Source: Oscillospiraceae bacterium (GTDB taxonomy: Bacteria > Bacillota > Clostridia > Oscillospirales > Ruminococcaceae). Taken from it: a stretch of 48,986 bases of DNA. A program made the translations under genes and the position numbers. The notes under the pieces are model-generated. The model was given only the letters and a program-made list of their open reading frames with translations, did no database searches and was not told the origin of the DNA. The stretch spans positions 1 through 48,986 of the forward strand of contig JAFXHL010000005.1 of NCBI GenBank assembly GCA_017536405.1, written 5' to 3'. Positions 8,744 through 16,689 of this stretch are shown piece by piece (position 1 is the first letter of the stretch; every line of letters starts with the position of its first letter).

Positions 8744-9192
8744 TTTTTTTATATGACATAATAAGTATAATTCCGCTGTCTTTTATTTTACTTATGCTTT
8801 TTGGCGGAAATCTTAACATTCCGCAGAACATAACGGGGTATATTATAAGTGTTATCTTTTCATTGTGGATAATAATCCTTAAAAATACAGGCAAAAAATC
8901 AAGGCTTATAAATATAGGTGTTGTTACCGTTTTCATAATCGGAACAACCCTTGTTTCAAAGCCCGAACAAAGAGAGTTTTTAATAACTGAATATGGCTTT
9001 GCTTTTTATGTGATTCTTCTTTCTGTTATAGGGTTTATCATAGGAATACTATCGCAGAAAACCTTGTGGATAAAAAGGATTATATCGCTTTCACTTTTTG
9101 CATATTCAGTTTCGGCGATGATTTTAAAATGGGAGATAACAAAAATTCTGTTCGCTTTTATCTGTTTTGTGATTTTAATTCATATAGCGTAA
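8740..9192 (+). pseudogene. N-terminal membrane part of a TgpA-like transglutaminase, ended by an in-frame TAA
   Basis: 150 residues, almost wholly made of membrane helices (about five), starting by ATGA overlap with the DUF58 gene. It ends at TAA 9190-9192. The same frame is open immediately after that stop to 10923, and the residues just beyond it (EVQHRWKKEGKFSLKEHIA) read as the cytosolic loop between two helices that TgpA-like proteins have at this place. Joined, the frame would give about 727 residues, the usual size for the family (helical N-terminus, transglutaminase core, one more helix, C-terminal tail). The simplest reading is a nonsense mutation or a base-call error in one gene, rather than a separate small membrane protein. 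Confidence 0.75.
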
Positions 9193-9261
9193 GAAGTTCA
9201 GCATCGCTGGAAAAAAGAAGGAAAATTTTCTCTCAAAGAGCATATAGCGAGAATTTCGCCT

Positions 9262-10923
9262 ATGCTGATAGTTCTTTGCGTGGCTTTATATTTCATTCCC
9301 GTTTCAGATAAGCCTTATGACTGGCAGTTTGCAAAGGATATCTATAATAAAGCGGTTGTTATAGTAAACAGATTTTCGGGATTTATAACGCACCCGCGTG
9401 AAGAATACGGCAATATAGGATTTTCTGAAAACGGCGGTTTTTCGGGGAATATCAAAGATAATAGCGAAGAAGTTCTTTTCGTTTCTTCTGATAATTCGGG
9501 CGCTAAGAATTTAAGACTTACAGGTCTTGTTTCAGAAAAGTTCGACGGCAGAAAGTGGGTTTTTGACACAAAGAAAAAAAGCGACGACAAAATGCTTGAT
9601 ACTTTAGAAACAACATCCCAGATAAGAAAATACGATGAAAAACATCAGTATGATTATATGAGAAAAGTGACCCTTTCTTATGAAAACCGACTTTACAATA
9701 CAAAATATATCTTCGCACCACAAAAGATGTTAGTCGAACCTTATATAAAAGGCAACCCCTCATATAAGGATAAAAACAGCAGTATAATTTCTGATAAAAG
9801 ACTAAGTTACGGCGACAGATACTATGTTTCATACTATATTCTGAATTCCGCAAACCCAGAACTTATTTCGCTTCTTTCTGAGGCGGAAGAAATTTCAGAG
9901 GATGAATGGAACAAAAATCTTAAAAGAGAGGGTATAAGCGGATATTCTTACAGTGACTATAAAGCCTACCGAAATAGTATCTATGAAAATTATCTTGATA
10001 CCGACGGCGTTTCCGATGAGGTTTATAAGATAATTTCTGAGATAAAGGAAAATTCGTCAGACCGCTATGAGATGATGACGAATTTAAGCGGGTATTTAAG
10101 CGGATTTAAATACACCACAGAAACATCGCCCTTACCCGATTATGTTACAGACGGAAAAAGCTATCTCGATTATTTTCTTTTAGAGTCTAAAGAGGGATAC
10201 TGTATGCACTATGCGACAGCGTTTGTTCTTATGGCGAGAGAAATGGGCGTTCCTTGCAGATATGTTCAGGGGTATTCCGCGGTTATTAAAAATCCCGATG
10301 GAACTATTGTCTTAAACGGAAATGCACATGCCTGGCCCGAGGTTTATTTCGATAATGTCGGCTGGATAGCGTTTGAGGCAACGCCGGGGTATTCCGTCGG
10401 CAACGGATGGAAGGTTATAGGCAGTGGCGGAGGAATAACTATGCCCCCTCCCACAAAAGAAGATATTCCCGATAAGAACGAACTAATCCCTGATGAAATT
10501 ATTACGGAAGAAAAGAAATTTGATGTAAGATTTATAGTAATTCCCGTTATCTGCGTCATAGGATTTTTAGGTTTATTCTTTGTTTCAAGCCGTATTTTTT
10601 CAAAGGTAAGATATCAGAGAATGGGGCAGAAAGAAAAGTTCATTTTTCTTATAAAAGAAAATATGAAACTGCTTAAATTCCTCGGATTTTCTGTAAATAA
10701 AGGCGAAACTTTATCTGAATATAAAGAAAGACTTTTAAGGTCAGAAAAATATGATTTCTCTGTAAATTCAGAGTGTATTTCTATCTATGAAGAATATCTT
10801 TATGCCGACAAAGAAATCACAGAGGGCGACGCAAAACTCATAGAAAAAGCACATGACACTTTAAGAGAGTTTGTCGGAAAGACAAATTTAAGATACAGAC
10901 TATTTCTTGTGTTTATGAGATGA
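9262..10923 (+). CDS. Transglutaminase-like domain protein (C-terminal part of the interrupted TgpA-like gene)
   Basis: 553 residues if translation begins at the first ATG after the in-frame stop at 9190-9192. That ATG at 9262 has no GGAGG-type site at a usable distance, so independent expression is doubtful. The piece holds the last N-terminal helix (IVLCVALYFIPV), an extracellular region with YDWQF, and the transglutaminase core: EGYCMHYATAF with catalytic Cys314, NAHAWPEVYF with His357 and GWIAFEATPG with Glu372 at the usual Asp/Glu position. A helix near residues 420-437 and a helical tail (about 470-550) resembling the DUF4129 region complete the family architecture. The catalytic core is intact, so the only visible defect in the joined gene is the single stop codon. 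Confidence 0.8.
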   Translation: MLIVLCVALYFIPVSDKPYDWQFAKDIYNKAVVIVNRFSGFITHPREEYGNIGFSENGGFSGNIKDNSEEVLFVSSDNSGAKNLRLTGLVSEKFDGRKWVFDTKKKSDDKMLDTLETTSQIRKYDEKHQYDYMRKVTLSYENRLYNTKYIFAPQKMLVEPYIKGNPSYKDKNSSIISDKRLSYGDRYYVSYYILNSANPELISLLSEAEEISEDEWNKNLKREGISGYSYSDYKAYRNSIYENYLDTDGVSDEVYKIISEIKENSSDRYEMMTNLSGYLSGFKYTTETSPLPDYVTDGKSYLDYFLLESKEGYCMHYATAFVLMAREMGVPCRYVQGYSAVIKNPDGTIVLNGNAHAWPEVYFDNVGWIAFEATPGYSVGNGWKVIGSGGGITMPPPTKEDIPDKNELIPDEIITEEKKFDVRFIVIPVICVIGFLGLFFVSSRIFSKVRYQRMGQKEKFIFLIKENMKLLKFLGFSVNKGETLSEYKERLLRSEKYDFSVNSECISIYEEYLYADKEITEGDAKLIEKAHDTLREFVGKTNLRYRLFLVFMR

Positions 10924-10929
10924 AAAAGA

Positions 10930-10963
10930 AAAATCCTTGTCTTTATAGACAAGGATTTTTGTT
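10930..10963. terminator. Terminator after the transglutaminase gene, probably bidirectional
   Basis: A 13-base perfect stem, AAAATCCTTGTCT (10930-10942) with AGACAAGGATTTT (10947-10959), loop TTAT. T-tracts follow on both strands, so it can also end the CPBP gene at 11000 on the minus strand. Confidence 0.85.
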
Positions 10964-10999
10964 TGTAATATGTAAATGGTGGTTGGAATAGATTTTTAA

Positions 11000-11842
11000 T
11001 TATTCCGATTTACTTCTCTTTTTATAAATAATCAAAACAATCACAAATGACAGTAATTGTGCTATCATAATGCGGACAATCTGCAATTCATCCGCACCAG
11101 TATCTGAAATCAGATGCAACAGATTAGTTGCAATCACGTTGTTAAACAAGTGATCTCCGAGGCCTGTCCATAATGTTCCTGTCAGTTTATACAGCATACT
11201 CCATTTGATGCTCATGATACCTGCAAGAATTATGTAACCTATACCCATAACCAGTAAGTTTGGCAACGAGGAATCTCCGTCCATATAACTTCTCATAGGC
11301 ATCACCCAATGCCATATGCCAAAAAGCAAAGCTGAAATTATATTAGCTGTTGCAAATGTGTATTTTGATTCCAGAATTTTAAGAAACAGTCCCCTGAATA
11401 TGCCTTCTTCCATCCAGACATTGATTATATTGAAGATGATACAAAGCAAAATAAATAATATTCCTGATTGCTTGACTTGTTCCCCTGATATTGAAAAACC
11501 GCTTGCATAAATTTCAAAATGAGGATTTTTATTCTGCATGAGATTAATTATAAATTCAATTCCATACGAAACAGTAAAGCAGGCAAAACCAAGCAGTAAT
11601 CCTATGCCAATGCTTTTTAATATTTTTTCTGATTTGAAACCGATGTTGTTCCAGGTCAGATGAAGTATTCTTAACACTATAAACAGAACAATTATACCGA
11701 ACACTTTATGTATAAAGTTCTCTGCAATTACAGTTTCATCGGTTCTGATAAGAAAATATTCAACGCATCTGGCTATGGTACAAATTGCGAATATGATGAT
11801 GCTTGATAAGCATGGATGTTTTTCGATTTTTGACTTAATCAT
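11000..11842 (-). CDS. CPBP-family intramembrane metalloprotease
   Basis: 280 residues, ATG at 11842 with GGAGG 8 bases upstream. About eight membrane helices are visible. The CPBP/Abi motifs are present in order: EEGIFRGLF (the E-E-x-x-x-R box, about residue 143), FGIWHWVM (the F-x-x-x-H box, about residue 169) and GLGDHLFNN (third box His, about residue 228). Members include prenyl-CAAX-type proteases and bacteriocin self-immunity proteins. It has no promoter of its own that I can see: its start lies 28 bases beyond the tRNA terminator T-tract, so readthrough from the tRNA unit is likely. No bacteriocin gene is adjacent. Confidence 0.85.
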   Translation of the reverse strand: MIKSKIEKHPCLSSIIIFAICTIARCVEYFLIRTDETVIAENFIHKVFGIIVLFIVLRILHLTWNNIGFKSEKILKSIGIGLLLGFACFTVSYGIEFIINLMQNKNPHFEIYASGFSISGEQVKQSGILFILLCIIFNIINVWMEEGIFRGLFLKILESKYTFATANIISALLFGIWHWVMPMRSYMDGDSSLPNLLVMGIGYIILAGIMSIKWSMLYKLTGTLWTGLGDHLFNNVIATNLLHLISDTGADELQIVRIMIAQLLSFVIVLIIYKKRSKSE

Positions 11843-11870
11843 ACAAGCCTCCGTATTATTCAGATGATCT

Positions 11871-11899
11871 TAAAAACAAAAACCCGGTGCATAACCGGG
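11871..11899 (-). terminator. Terminator of the tRNA-Thr unit
   Basis: On the minus strand CCCGG (11895-11899 as CCGGG on plus) pairs with CCGGG (11883-11887) around a 7-base loop and runs into TTTTTGTTTTT. A second small hairpin (GTCGGG with CCCGAC) lies between it and the tRNA. Confidence 0.75.
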
Positions 11900-11924
11900 C
11901 TTTATGCCTGTCGGGGCTCCCGAC

Positions 11925-12000
11925 TGGAGCTTGTGACGGGATTCGAACCTGCGACCTGCTCATTACGAATGAGCTGCACTACCAGCTGTGCTACACAAGC
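11925..12000 (-). tRNA. tRNA-Thr, anticodon CGT
   Basis: 76 bases. Acceptor stem GCTTGTG pairs fully with CACAAGC, followed by discriminator T and an encoded CCA. The D stem GCAC/GTGC, anticodon stem GCTCA/TGAGC and loop TTCGTAA give anticodon CGT. The T arm (GCAGG, loop TTCGAAT, CCCGT) has one A-C mismatch and one G-T pair, so the T stem is weaker than usual; the 5' side looks like it matches a CCTGC partner rather than the CCCGT present. It probably still folds, but this is the one imperfect element. Confidence 0.85.
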
Positions 12001-12156
12001 ATTTATATTAAATTAGTTGTTTTTTGTCGCAGGTCCCTGCGACCTGCCACTGATAGAAAAATAGTCGTCTTCCTCTGCTGTCCGCTGTCGGAATACTCCT
12101 TATTTCTATCCCTCGCCGTTTCCTTTCATCTCACACAGTGAGCAGTCAACGGCTCG
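12001..12156 (-). other. Gene-free spacer between tRNA and tRNA fragment, with hairpins
   Basis: 156 bases with no believable protein-coding frame. On the minus strand it includes a perfect hairpin GTCGCAGG-GA-CCTGCGAC near 12026-12043, which resembles a tRNA T stem without its seven-base loop, and an imperfect inverted repeat GATAGAAA / TTTCTATC spanning about 12052-12111. It lies inside the tRNA transcript unit. Nothing identifies it as a known RNA class. Confidence 0.4.
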
Positions 12157-12197
<41 letters not shown>

Positions 12198-12213
12198 ATT
12201 CTGACACTACATT

Positions 12214-12242
12214 ATTATACACTCAGAAACTCCCGATGTCAA
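12214..12242 (-). promoter_or_regulatory. Consensus promoter of the tRNA-Thr unit
   Basis: Minus-strand TTGACA (12237-12242), exactly 17 bases, TATAAT (12214-12219): a perfect sigma-A consensus, as is usual for stable-RNA genes. The truncated tRNA begins 17 bases downstream. Confidence 0.85.
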
Positions 12243-12274
12243 TAATAAGGCTTTAAAATATTTGTCGATAAGTG

Positions 12275-12303
12275 TTTACATCGGGGGATATGTGTGGTAT
12301 AAT
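12275..12303 (+). promoter_or_regulatory. Promoter of the signal-peptidase-like gene
   Basis: TTTACA (12275-12280), 17-base spacer, TATAAT (12298-12303), with TGG before the -10. It is 47 bases before the ATG at 12351 and is divergent from the tRNA promoter. Confidence 0.7.
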
Positions 12304-12350
12304 GTTATATGTATTATTGTATCATCTTTTTTATCCAGGGAGGAACAATT

Positions 12351-13664
12351 ATGGCCAAGGCTTTACACGGATTTGACGACGAAAAGCGTCGCAATCCGCT
12401 TACTATAGTAGAAATTATCATCATAGTAGTGTGTGCACTGCTTATTATCTCAATGCTCTGTTGCTATTTCCTTTTCTCGAAAACAGGCTCAGCACCCAAT
12501 ATCTTCGGGAAGATGATTTATGTCACAGAAGCCACGAATATGGAACCTAACATTCCCGCAGGGTCAGCGGTTTTCGCAAGCAGTGAGAATTTGAGTTTTC
12601 TCAAAACGGGCGATGTTGTTCTTTTCAGAACAGCAGGTGCTGACAATGAACAGATAACAGGTGTTCTTCGTATCCAGGGCGTTGAAACCGACGATGTGGG
12701 AAAAGTTTACTACACTCTCCGCGGTGACGCAAACGCACCCACAGAAACGATAAAACTCCCCAAAGAAAATATACTCGGTCAGTGTAAGACATATGACGAA
12801 GTTCTCGGCGCTGTTATCAGTTTCGCAACATCAACAATGGGACTTCTGACAGTAGTTATCATTCCCTGCGTTCTTCTCATTGTTTTCCAGATTATAAGAA
12901 TTGTCAGAATAAAGAGCGATTATGAATACGCCAACGATAAAGATGACGATGATGATGACGACAGCTTTATGTATGCTGATGAAGACGATGATGATTATAT
13001 CTTCAATTTCGATATAAAGAAAAAGCCCGTTACAGAAGCTCAGCCTGTTGTTGAACAGACCCCTGCTCCCGTGGTTACAGATTTCGCTCAGGCTTCATCG
13101 GTAGAAACAGTTGAAGAAAAGATTGAAACTCCGTTTACAAATCCCGAACCTGCCGAAAGACCCGTAAATAAGGCTTATGTTGATAACGACGGCGCGGGAC
13201 AGTATCATAAAAACCCTGCTCCCACAGCGACAACAGAAGATTTCAGAAACAGCATCAGAAACGATGCCGCATCTGAAATTCCGAGTTTCAGAAAGAGAGC
13301 AACAAGAACATCACAGACAAGACCTACAAATAATTTCACAGCAGACGATCTTCTCGCTTCTGTTGAAGCTTCGCAGAGAAGCATCAATAATTCGATGAAC
13401 TCTGTTCCTGTTGAAGAACCAGTCAAACAGCCAGCAAGACAGCAGAGTTACGAAATTCCCAGACTCAACGAGCCTGTTTCATCGCCTTTCAGCGTTTATC
13501 AGAAGGAAGAAGAGGTTGTTCCTCCTCCCGCTGTTGAAAATCCCGTTGATATAACAATCCCCGCAAACGCGGCCATCCCCGAAGAAACCATAGCGCCTCC
13601 TCCTAAAAAGAGCACAAACAAGACGGTTGAGGAGCTTATGCGAATGATCGACGAGGCAAACTAA
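12351..13664 (+). CDS. Signal-peptidase-fold (SipW-like) protein with lost catalytic residues and an acidic tail
   Basis: 437 residues from the ATG at 12351, directly after GGGAGG; an upstream in-frame start at 12309 overlaps the promoter start region. A helix at about 18-42 anchors the protein, and a second at 160-185 follows the extracellular domain, as in ER/SipW-type S26 peptidases. The conserved boxes are recognisable but altered: TNMEPNIPAGS (62-72) has Asn63 where the catalytic Ser of S-M-x-P should be, and ITGVLRI (102-108) replaces the T-H-R box with the catalytic His. The structural RGDANAP box (124-130) is kept. The cytosolic tail starts with an Asp-rich stretch (197-215) and then about 220 residues of Pro/Glu/Ser/Thr-rich low-complexity sequence ending in a short helix. 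It is probably not a peptidase; a binding or scaffold role is possible. Confidence 0.7.
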   Translation: MAKALHGFDDEKRRNPLTIVEIIIIVVCALLIISMLCCYFLFSKTGSAPNIFGKMIYVTEATNMEPNIPAGSAVFASSENLSFLKTGDVVLFRTAGADNEQITGVLRIQGVETDDVGKVYYTLRGDANAPTETIKLPKENILGQCKTYDEVLGAVISFATSTMGLLTVVIIPCVLLIVFQIIRIVRIKSDYEYANDKDDDDDDDSFMYADEDDDDYIFNFDIKKKPVTEAQPVVEQTPAPVVTDFAQASSVETVEEKIETPFTNPEPAERPVNKAYVDNDGAGQYHKNPAPTATTEDFRNSIRNDAASEIPSFRKRATRTSQTRPTNNFTADDLLASVEASQRSINNSMNSVPVEEPVKQPARQQSYEIPRLNEPVSSPFSVYQKEEEVVPPPAVENPVDITIPANAAIPEETIAPPPKKSTNKTVEELMRMIDEAN

Positions 13665-13785
13665 AAACAAAAAAATCTTGCACTTTTTACTGTGTCAGTT
13701 TCCCTCGTAGTACAGCGCGTACAACTTCGGAAAACTTCCTTGTAAAAAGCAAAATTTTTTCACGTTATCCGTATAACTACACATA
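13665..13785. other. Short gene-free intergenic stretch
   Basis: 121 bases between convergent genes. It holds a patch of higher GC around 13700-13745 (with GTAC-AGCGC-GTAC, a short inverted repeat) unlike the AT-rich surroundings. No gene or promoter is supported. Confidence 0.3.
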
Positions 13786-13820
13786 AAAACTCCCCCACAT
13801 CTGTGAGGGAGTTTTGTTTT
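13786..13820. terminator. Bidirectional terminator between convergent genes
   Basis: AAAACTCCCCCACA (13786-13799) pairs with TGTGAGGGAGTTTT (13802-13815) with one mismatch, and T-tracts follow on both strands. It lies beside the stop of the SPFH gene (13819) and 122 bases beyond the signal-peptidase-like gene. Confidence 0.8.
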
Positions 13821-14718
13821 ATTCTTCAGTTGTTGTATCTTCTTCTGTTGTTTCGGGAACATATACAGGTGTCTGAGCCTTGTTCTTTTCCGCTTCTTCG
13901 AGAAGCTTTGAAAGGTCAAGCATCATCGTTCCGTCATCGCCTGAAACTACCGTCGGGAGCTTACCATCCCATTTTTCTATGTATTTACTCATAAGAATTT
14001 CGGGAGTGAGTTCCTGAGATTTGAGCTTGTAAGCCTCAGCCTCTGCCTCTGCCTGAACGATTTTCTGTTCGGCTTCAACCTTTATTCTCTGAAGGTCCTG
14101 CTCTGCTTTAAGGGCGTTCTGCTGTGCTGTCTGCTTTGCTTCGATAGCGGCGTTGTATTCTGCTGTGAAATCAAATGTTGTTATGTTGAAAATCTGAATT
14201 TCAATTCCATAAGCGCTTACTTTGTTCTTTAAAAGTTCCATCATCTGATCGCCTATCGACTGACGGTTTGTGATAAGTTCTTCCGCTGTGAACTTTGCAG
14301 TTACAGCCTTTACACATTCCTGAATAGCGGGGGTGATGATGATTGATTCATAGTCAAGACCGATATTCTTATAAACACTTGCCGAATATGAATTAAGCAC
14401 CTTATAGTTTACGGCAACAGTTGAAGAAACTGTCTGTAAATCCTTTGATGCCGCAGAGCATACCGCTTCTGCCTTCTGAACTCTGTTGTCAACAAGAACT
14501 ATGTTCTGCGCGAAGGGAATCTTGAAATGAAGTCCTTCCGATAAAACTCTTTCAGAAACCTCTCCGAAAGTAACAATAACTCCCGAATGACCTGCCCTTA
14601 CTGTTGTGAACGAGTTGAAAATAAGGATAATAGCCACAAGCGCTATAATAACGCCTATTACTATATTCTTTACAGTTTTCGCCTTTGGGTTTACAACCTT
14701 TATATCCTGAACTGCCAT
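13819..14718 (-). CDS. SPFH/prohibitin-family membrane protein
   Basis: 299 residues from the ATG at 14718 (AGGTGG upstream). One helix (about 17-38, NIVIGVIIALVAIILIF) is followed by the SPFH domain, opening with VRAGHSGVIVTFGEV and GLHFKIPFAQNIVLVDNRVQ, the HflC/prohibitin start. A coiled coil rich in Ala/Glu/Gln (about 195-245, EAKQTAQQNALKAEQDLQ) follows. The last 15 residues are an acidic Thr/Glu tail. Such proteins form membrane oligomers that organise proteases or lipids. The gene starts 26 bases after the epimerase gene stop and shares its transcript. Confidence 0.88.
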   Translation of the reverse strand: MAVQDIKVVNPKAKTVKNIVIGVIIALVAIILIFNSFTTVRAGHSGVIVTFGEVSERVLSEGLHFKIPFAQNIVLVDNRVQKAEAVCSAASKDLQTVSSTVAVNYKVLNSYSASVYKNIGLDYESIIITPAIQECVKAVTAKFTAEELITNRQSIGDQMMELLKNKVSAYGIEIQIFNITTFDFTAEYNAAIEAKQTAQQNALKAEQDLQRIKVEAEQKIVQAEAEAEAYKLKSQELTPEILMSKYIEKWDGKLPTVVSGDDGTMMLDLSKLLEEAEKNKAQTPVYVPETTEEDTTTEE

Positions 14719-14744
14719 CTATAAAACCACCTTTTTAAAAAGAT

Positions 14745-15758
14745 TTAGCCTTTTGTGAAAATTCTCTGATAAGCTGTAACAAAATTCTTGGGTTCGATTT
14801 CTCTGTATCCTGTAACTTCATCGGGAAGTTCCATATTAGGAGCGTCAATTATCCATGACATAGGTTCGGGGCAGAAAAATCCCTTGTTTCCTCTGTTGTT
14901 CCAGAAAATCCAGAAAGGATACTCTTCGCCCGTTTCATAACAGATTGACTTTCCGCTTTCTGTGTCTTCTATTACAAGCCCGTGGAACTGTAATCCGTCA
15001 AGGTCGCCATATTCCGCTGTATAGAATTCGTTGTCGATAAATTCTGTTGCGGGATTTACATCGCCTGAGAGATATCTCTTGTCGTGGTCGCCGAGAGGAA
15101 GCATTCTTCCTGTGGGGATGCATCTTCTTGTGATTTCAATGCGCTTGCCTATCGGTGCATAGATTCTTATGTTGTCGGGTGAACCGCCGTCAACAAAGGG
15201 AGCTTTGATTGCTGTATGCGAGCCTACTCCGAAAGGAAGCATCTTATCTGACATATTGAATATTGTATAGAACTGCTCAAGTCCCTTAACGCCTAATGTG
15301 TAAACGATTTCAAGTCTGAAAGGAAGGGGGAAATACTGGAACATTTCATCGTTGTCATCATAGATATATTCAAACTTGGCGGCAGCGATGTCGCCTTCTG
15401 TTGAAAGTCTTACAAGATTATATTCTCTCTTGTGTAAGAAGCCGTGAAGACAGTTGAAGAAGGGGAATCCTTCGTTGCAGGGGAGTTCGTATTCTCCGTC
15501 TGATGTCTTGAGTTTTCCGTGGCTGAGTCTGTTAGGGAAGTAGAGTGTAGGGAAACCGTAAACTTCGGGTGAGTTCTTGTAAGTTTCCATAGGCTCGTTT
15601 TCATCGAAACGGAAAATTTCCATTCCTCTCGCGTTATCCCTCAGTCTTAAAACATTTGCGCCCATAGCGGGACAGATGAGTGCGTAGAAGTTTCCTGCCG
15701 AGAGTTCAACGCATCTTTCACCTTTGTAATCGATTTCTTTTGCGAAAAAATCTGCCAT
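14745..15758 (-). CDS. Aldose 1-epimerase-like (galactose mutarotase fold) protein
   Basis: 337 residues from the ATG at 15758, chosen because GGAGG lies 7 bases upstream; the frame continues upstream to 15833 without a site and through the promoter. The fold is seen from PTLYFPNRL (70-78, substrate-binding Asn-Arg), NCLHGFLH (102-109, first His), FGVGSHTAI (second His) and CPEPMSWIIDAPN near the C-terminus (catalytic Glu). The enzyme family interconverts alpha and beta anomers of free hexoses in the cytosol. It is a monocistronic start followed by the SPFH gene. The exact sugar is not evident. Confidence 0.82.
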   Translation of the reverse strand: MADFFAKEIDYKGERCVELSAGNFYALICPAMGANVLRLRDNARGMEIFRFDENEPMETYKNSPEVYGFPTLYFPNRLSHGKLKTSDGEYELPCNEGFPFFNCLHGFLHKREYNLVRLSTEGDIAAAKFEYIYDDNDEMFQYFPLPFRLEIVYTLGVKGLEQFYTIFNMSDKMLPFGVGSHTAIKAPFVDGGSPDNIRIYAPIGKRIEITRRCIPTGRMLPLGDHDKRYLSGDVNPATEFIDNEFYTAEYGDLDGLQFHGLVIEDTESGKSICYETGEEYPFWIFWNNRGNKGFFCPEPMSWIIDAPNMELPDEVTGYREIEPKNFVTAYQRIFTKG

Positions 15759-15804
15759 ATATATTCCTCCGAGAAAAAAGTATGTTAATACCAATACAAA
15801 TTCA

Positions 15805-15833
15805 AGTATACCCGATTTTAATATCAAAATCAA
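15805..15833 (-). promoter_or_regulatory. Promoter of the epimerase / SPFH operon
   Basis: Minus-strand TTGATT (15828-15833), 17-base spacer, TATACT (15805-15810), 46 bases upstream of the ATG at 15758. Confidence 0.6.
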
Positions 15834-15850
15834 TAGTATTCAAAAAAAGT

Positions 15851-16522
15851 TTACCATATAAAAGGGAAAATTCTATATTTAACCTTTTCTTTATATTCCT
15901 TATAGCCTGAAAGCCCCTCTGTAAGCACCTTTTCTTCGTTTTTTATCCTCAAAGCGATGGTTATGGGATAAATAAGGAAGATGAAAAACGAAAAGAGCGA
16001 GCCTAAAATAAGTGGAACTGATAAAAACATAAGTATTGTAGCGAGATACATAGGGTGTCTTACAATGCCATAAAGACCTGTGTCTATAACTTTCTGATTT
16101 TCCTGAACTTCAACCGTTCTCGAAAGATATGTGTTTTCGCGCATAACCTCTGCATAAAGGATATAAGAAAGAAGAAAGACAACCGATGCGACGATAGTTA
16201 TCCAACGAGGAAGGACAAGCCATGAAAAACGATAGTCAAGCCCTGCTACAACAAAGCCTGCTATAAACATGAAAAGGCTTAAAATAACAACAAATTTCTG
16301 TTCGTTTTCTTTTTCCTTTGAGTTAAGGCGTTTCTTTAAAAGTTCGGGATTTTTTATCATAAGGACAACACCTATAATGCTTGCGGGAACAAAAAGGAGT
16401 ATGACAAAAAGCCATCCGCCGAAGAATTTTATATCCCCTGCGGGAAGGAAGATAAGAAGAAGTATCATAACAAATCCCGTAAGGAGTTTTAAAAGCGCCG
16501 ATAACGCGAGTTTCAGTTTCAT
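15851..16522 (-). CDS. Isoprenylcysteine carboxyl methyltransferase-like membrane protein
   Basis: 223 residues, ATG at 16522 with AAAGGAG upstream. Five or six membrane helices are visible. The motif TGLYGIVRHPMYLA (148-161) carries the R-H-P of the ICMT/PEMT group, and the C-terminal EEKVLTEGLSGYKEYKEKV (about 190-210) is the matching E-E-x-x-L...Y-x-x-Y box that binds S-adenosylmethionine. Eukaryotic relatives methylate prenylated cysteines; the bacterial substrate is generally unknown, possibly a membrane lipid or quinone precursor. Single-gene unit with its own promoter. Confidence 0.82.
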   Translation of the reverse strand: MKLKLALSALLKLLTGFVMILLLIFLPAGDIKFFGGWLFVILLFVPASIIGVVLMIKNPELLKKRLNSKEKENEQKFVVILSLFMFIAGFVVAGLDYRFSWLVLPRWITIVASVVFLLSYILYAEVMRENTYLSRTVEVQENQKVIDTGLYGIVRHPMYLATILMFLSVPLILGSLFSFFIFLIYPITIALRIKNEEKVLTEGLSGYKEYKEKVKYRIFPFIW

Positions 16523-16544
16523 AATATAACATCTCCTTTAAGAG

Positions 16545-16573
16545 ATTATATCACTCCTTAAAACCGAATTCAA
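16545..16573 (-). promoter_or_regulatory. Promoter of the ICMT-like gene
   Basis: Minus-strand TTGAAT (16568-16573), 17-base spacer, TATAAT (16545-16550). It is close to the gene (23 bases to the ATG at 16522), leaving a short leader. Confidence 0.6.
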
Positions 16574-16689
16574 CAATAAAATATTATATAAATATGTATT
16601 ATTTTCTAAAGAAATTTTCTTTTATGCCGATATATAGATTGAGTATTGTTATTTTAAAAAACAAAATAAACTTTAATCGGGGTGACGAT

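Noticed and set aside
9066..9311. An 81-codon frame spanning the in-frame stop of the transglutaminase gene
   Set aside because: It is in another frame, lacks a ribosome site and does not resemble the family; a frameshift is not needed because both halves of the gene share one frame.
11887..12141. An 84-codon frame across the tRNA-Thr region
   Set aside because: It reads the complement of the tRNA (the C-D-G-I-R-T-C-D-L pattern usual for such false frames), has no ribosome site and stops inside the spacer.
12309..12350. A longer start for the signal-peptidase-like protein
   Set aside because: It would begin 5 bases after the -10 box, and the GGGAGG site clearly points to the ATG at 12351.
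13695..13919. A 74-codon minus-strand frame reading through the terminator
   Set aside because: It begins inside the SPFH gene in a different frame and crosses the terminator hairpin; no start site supports it.
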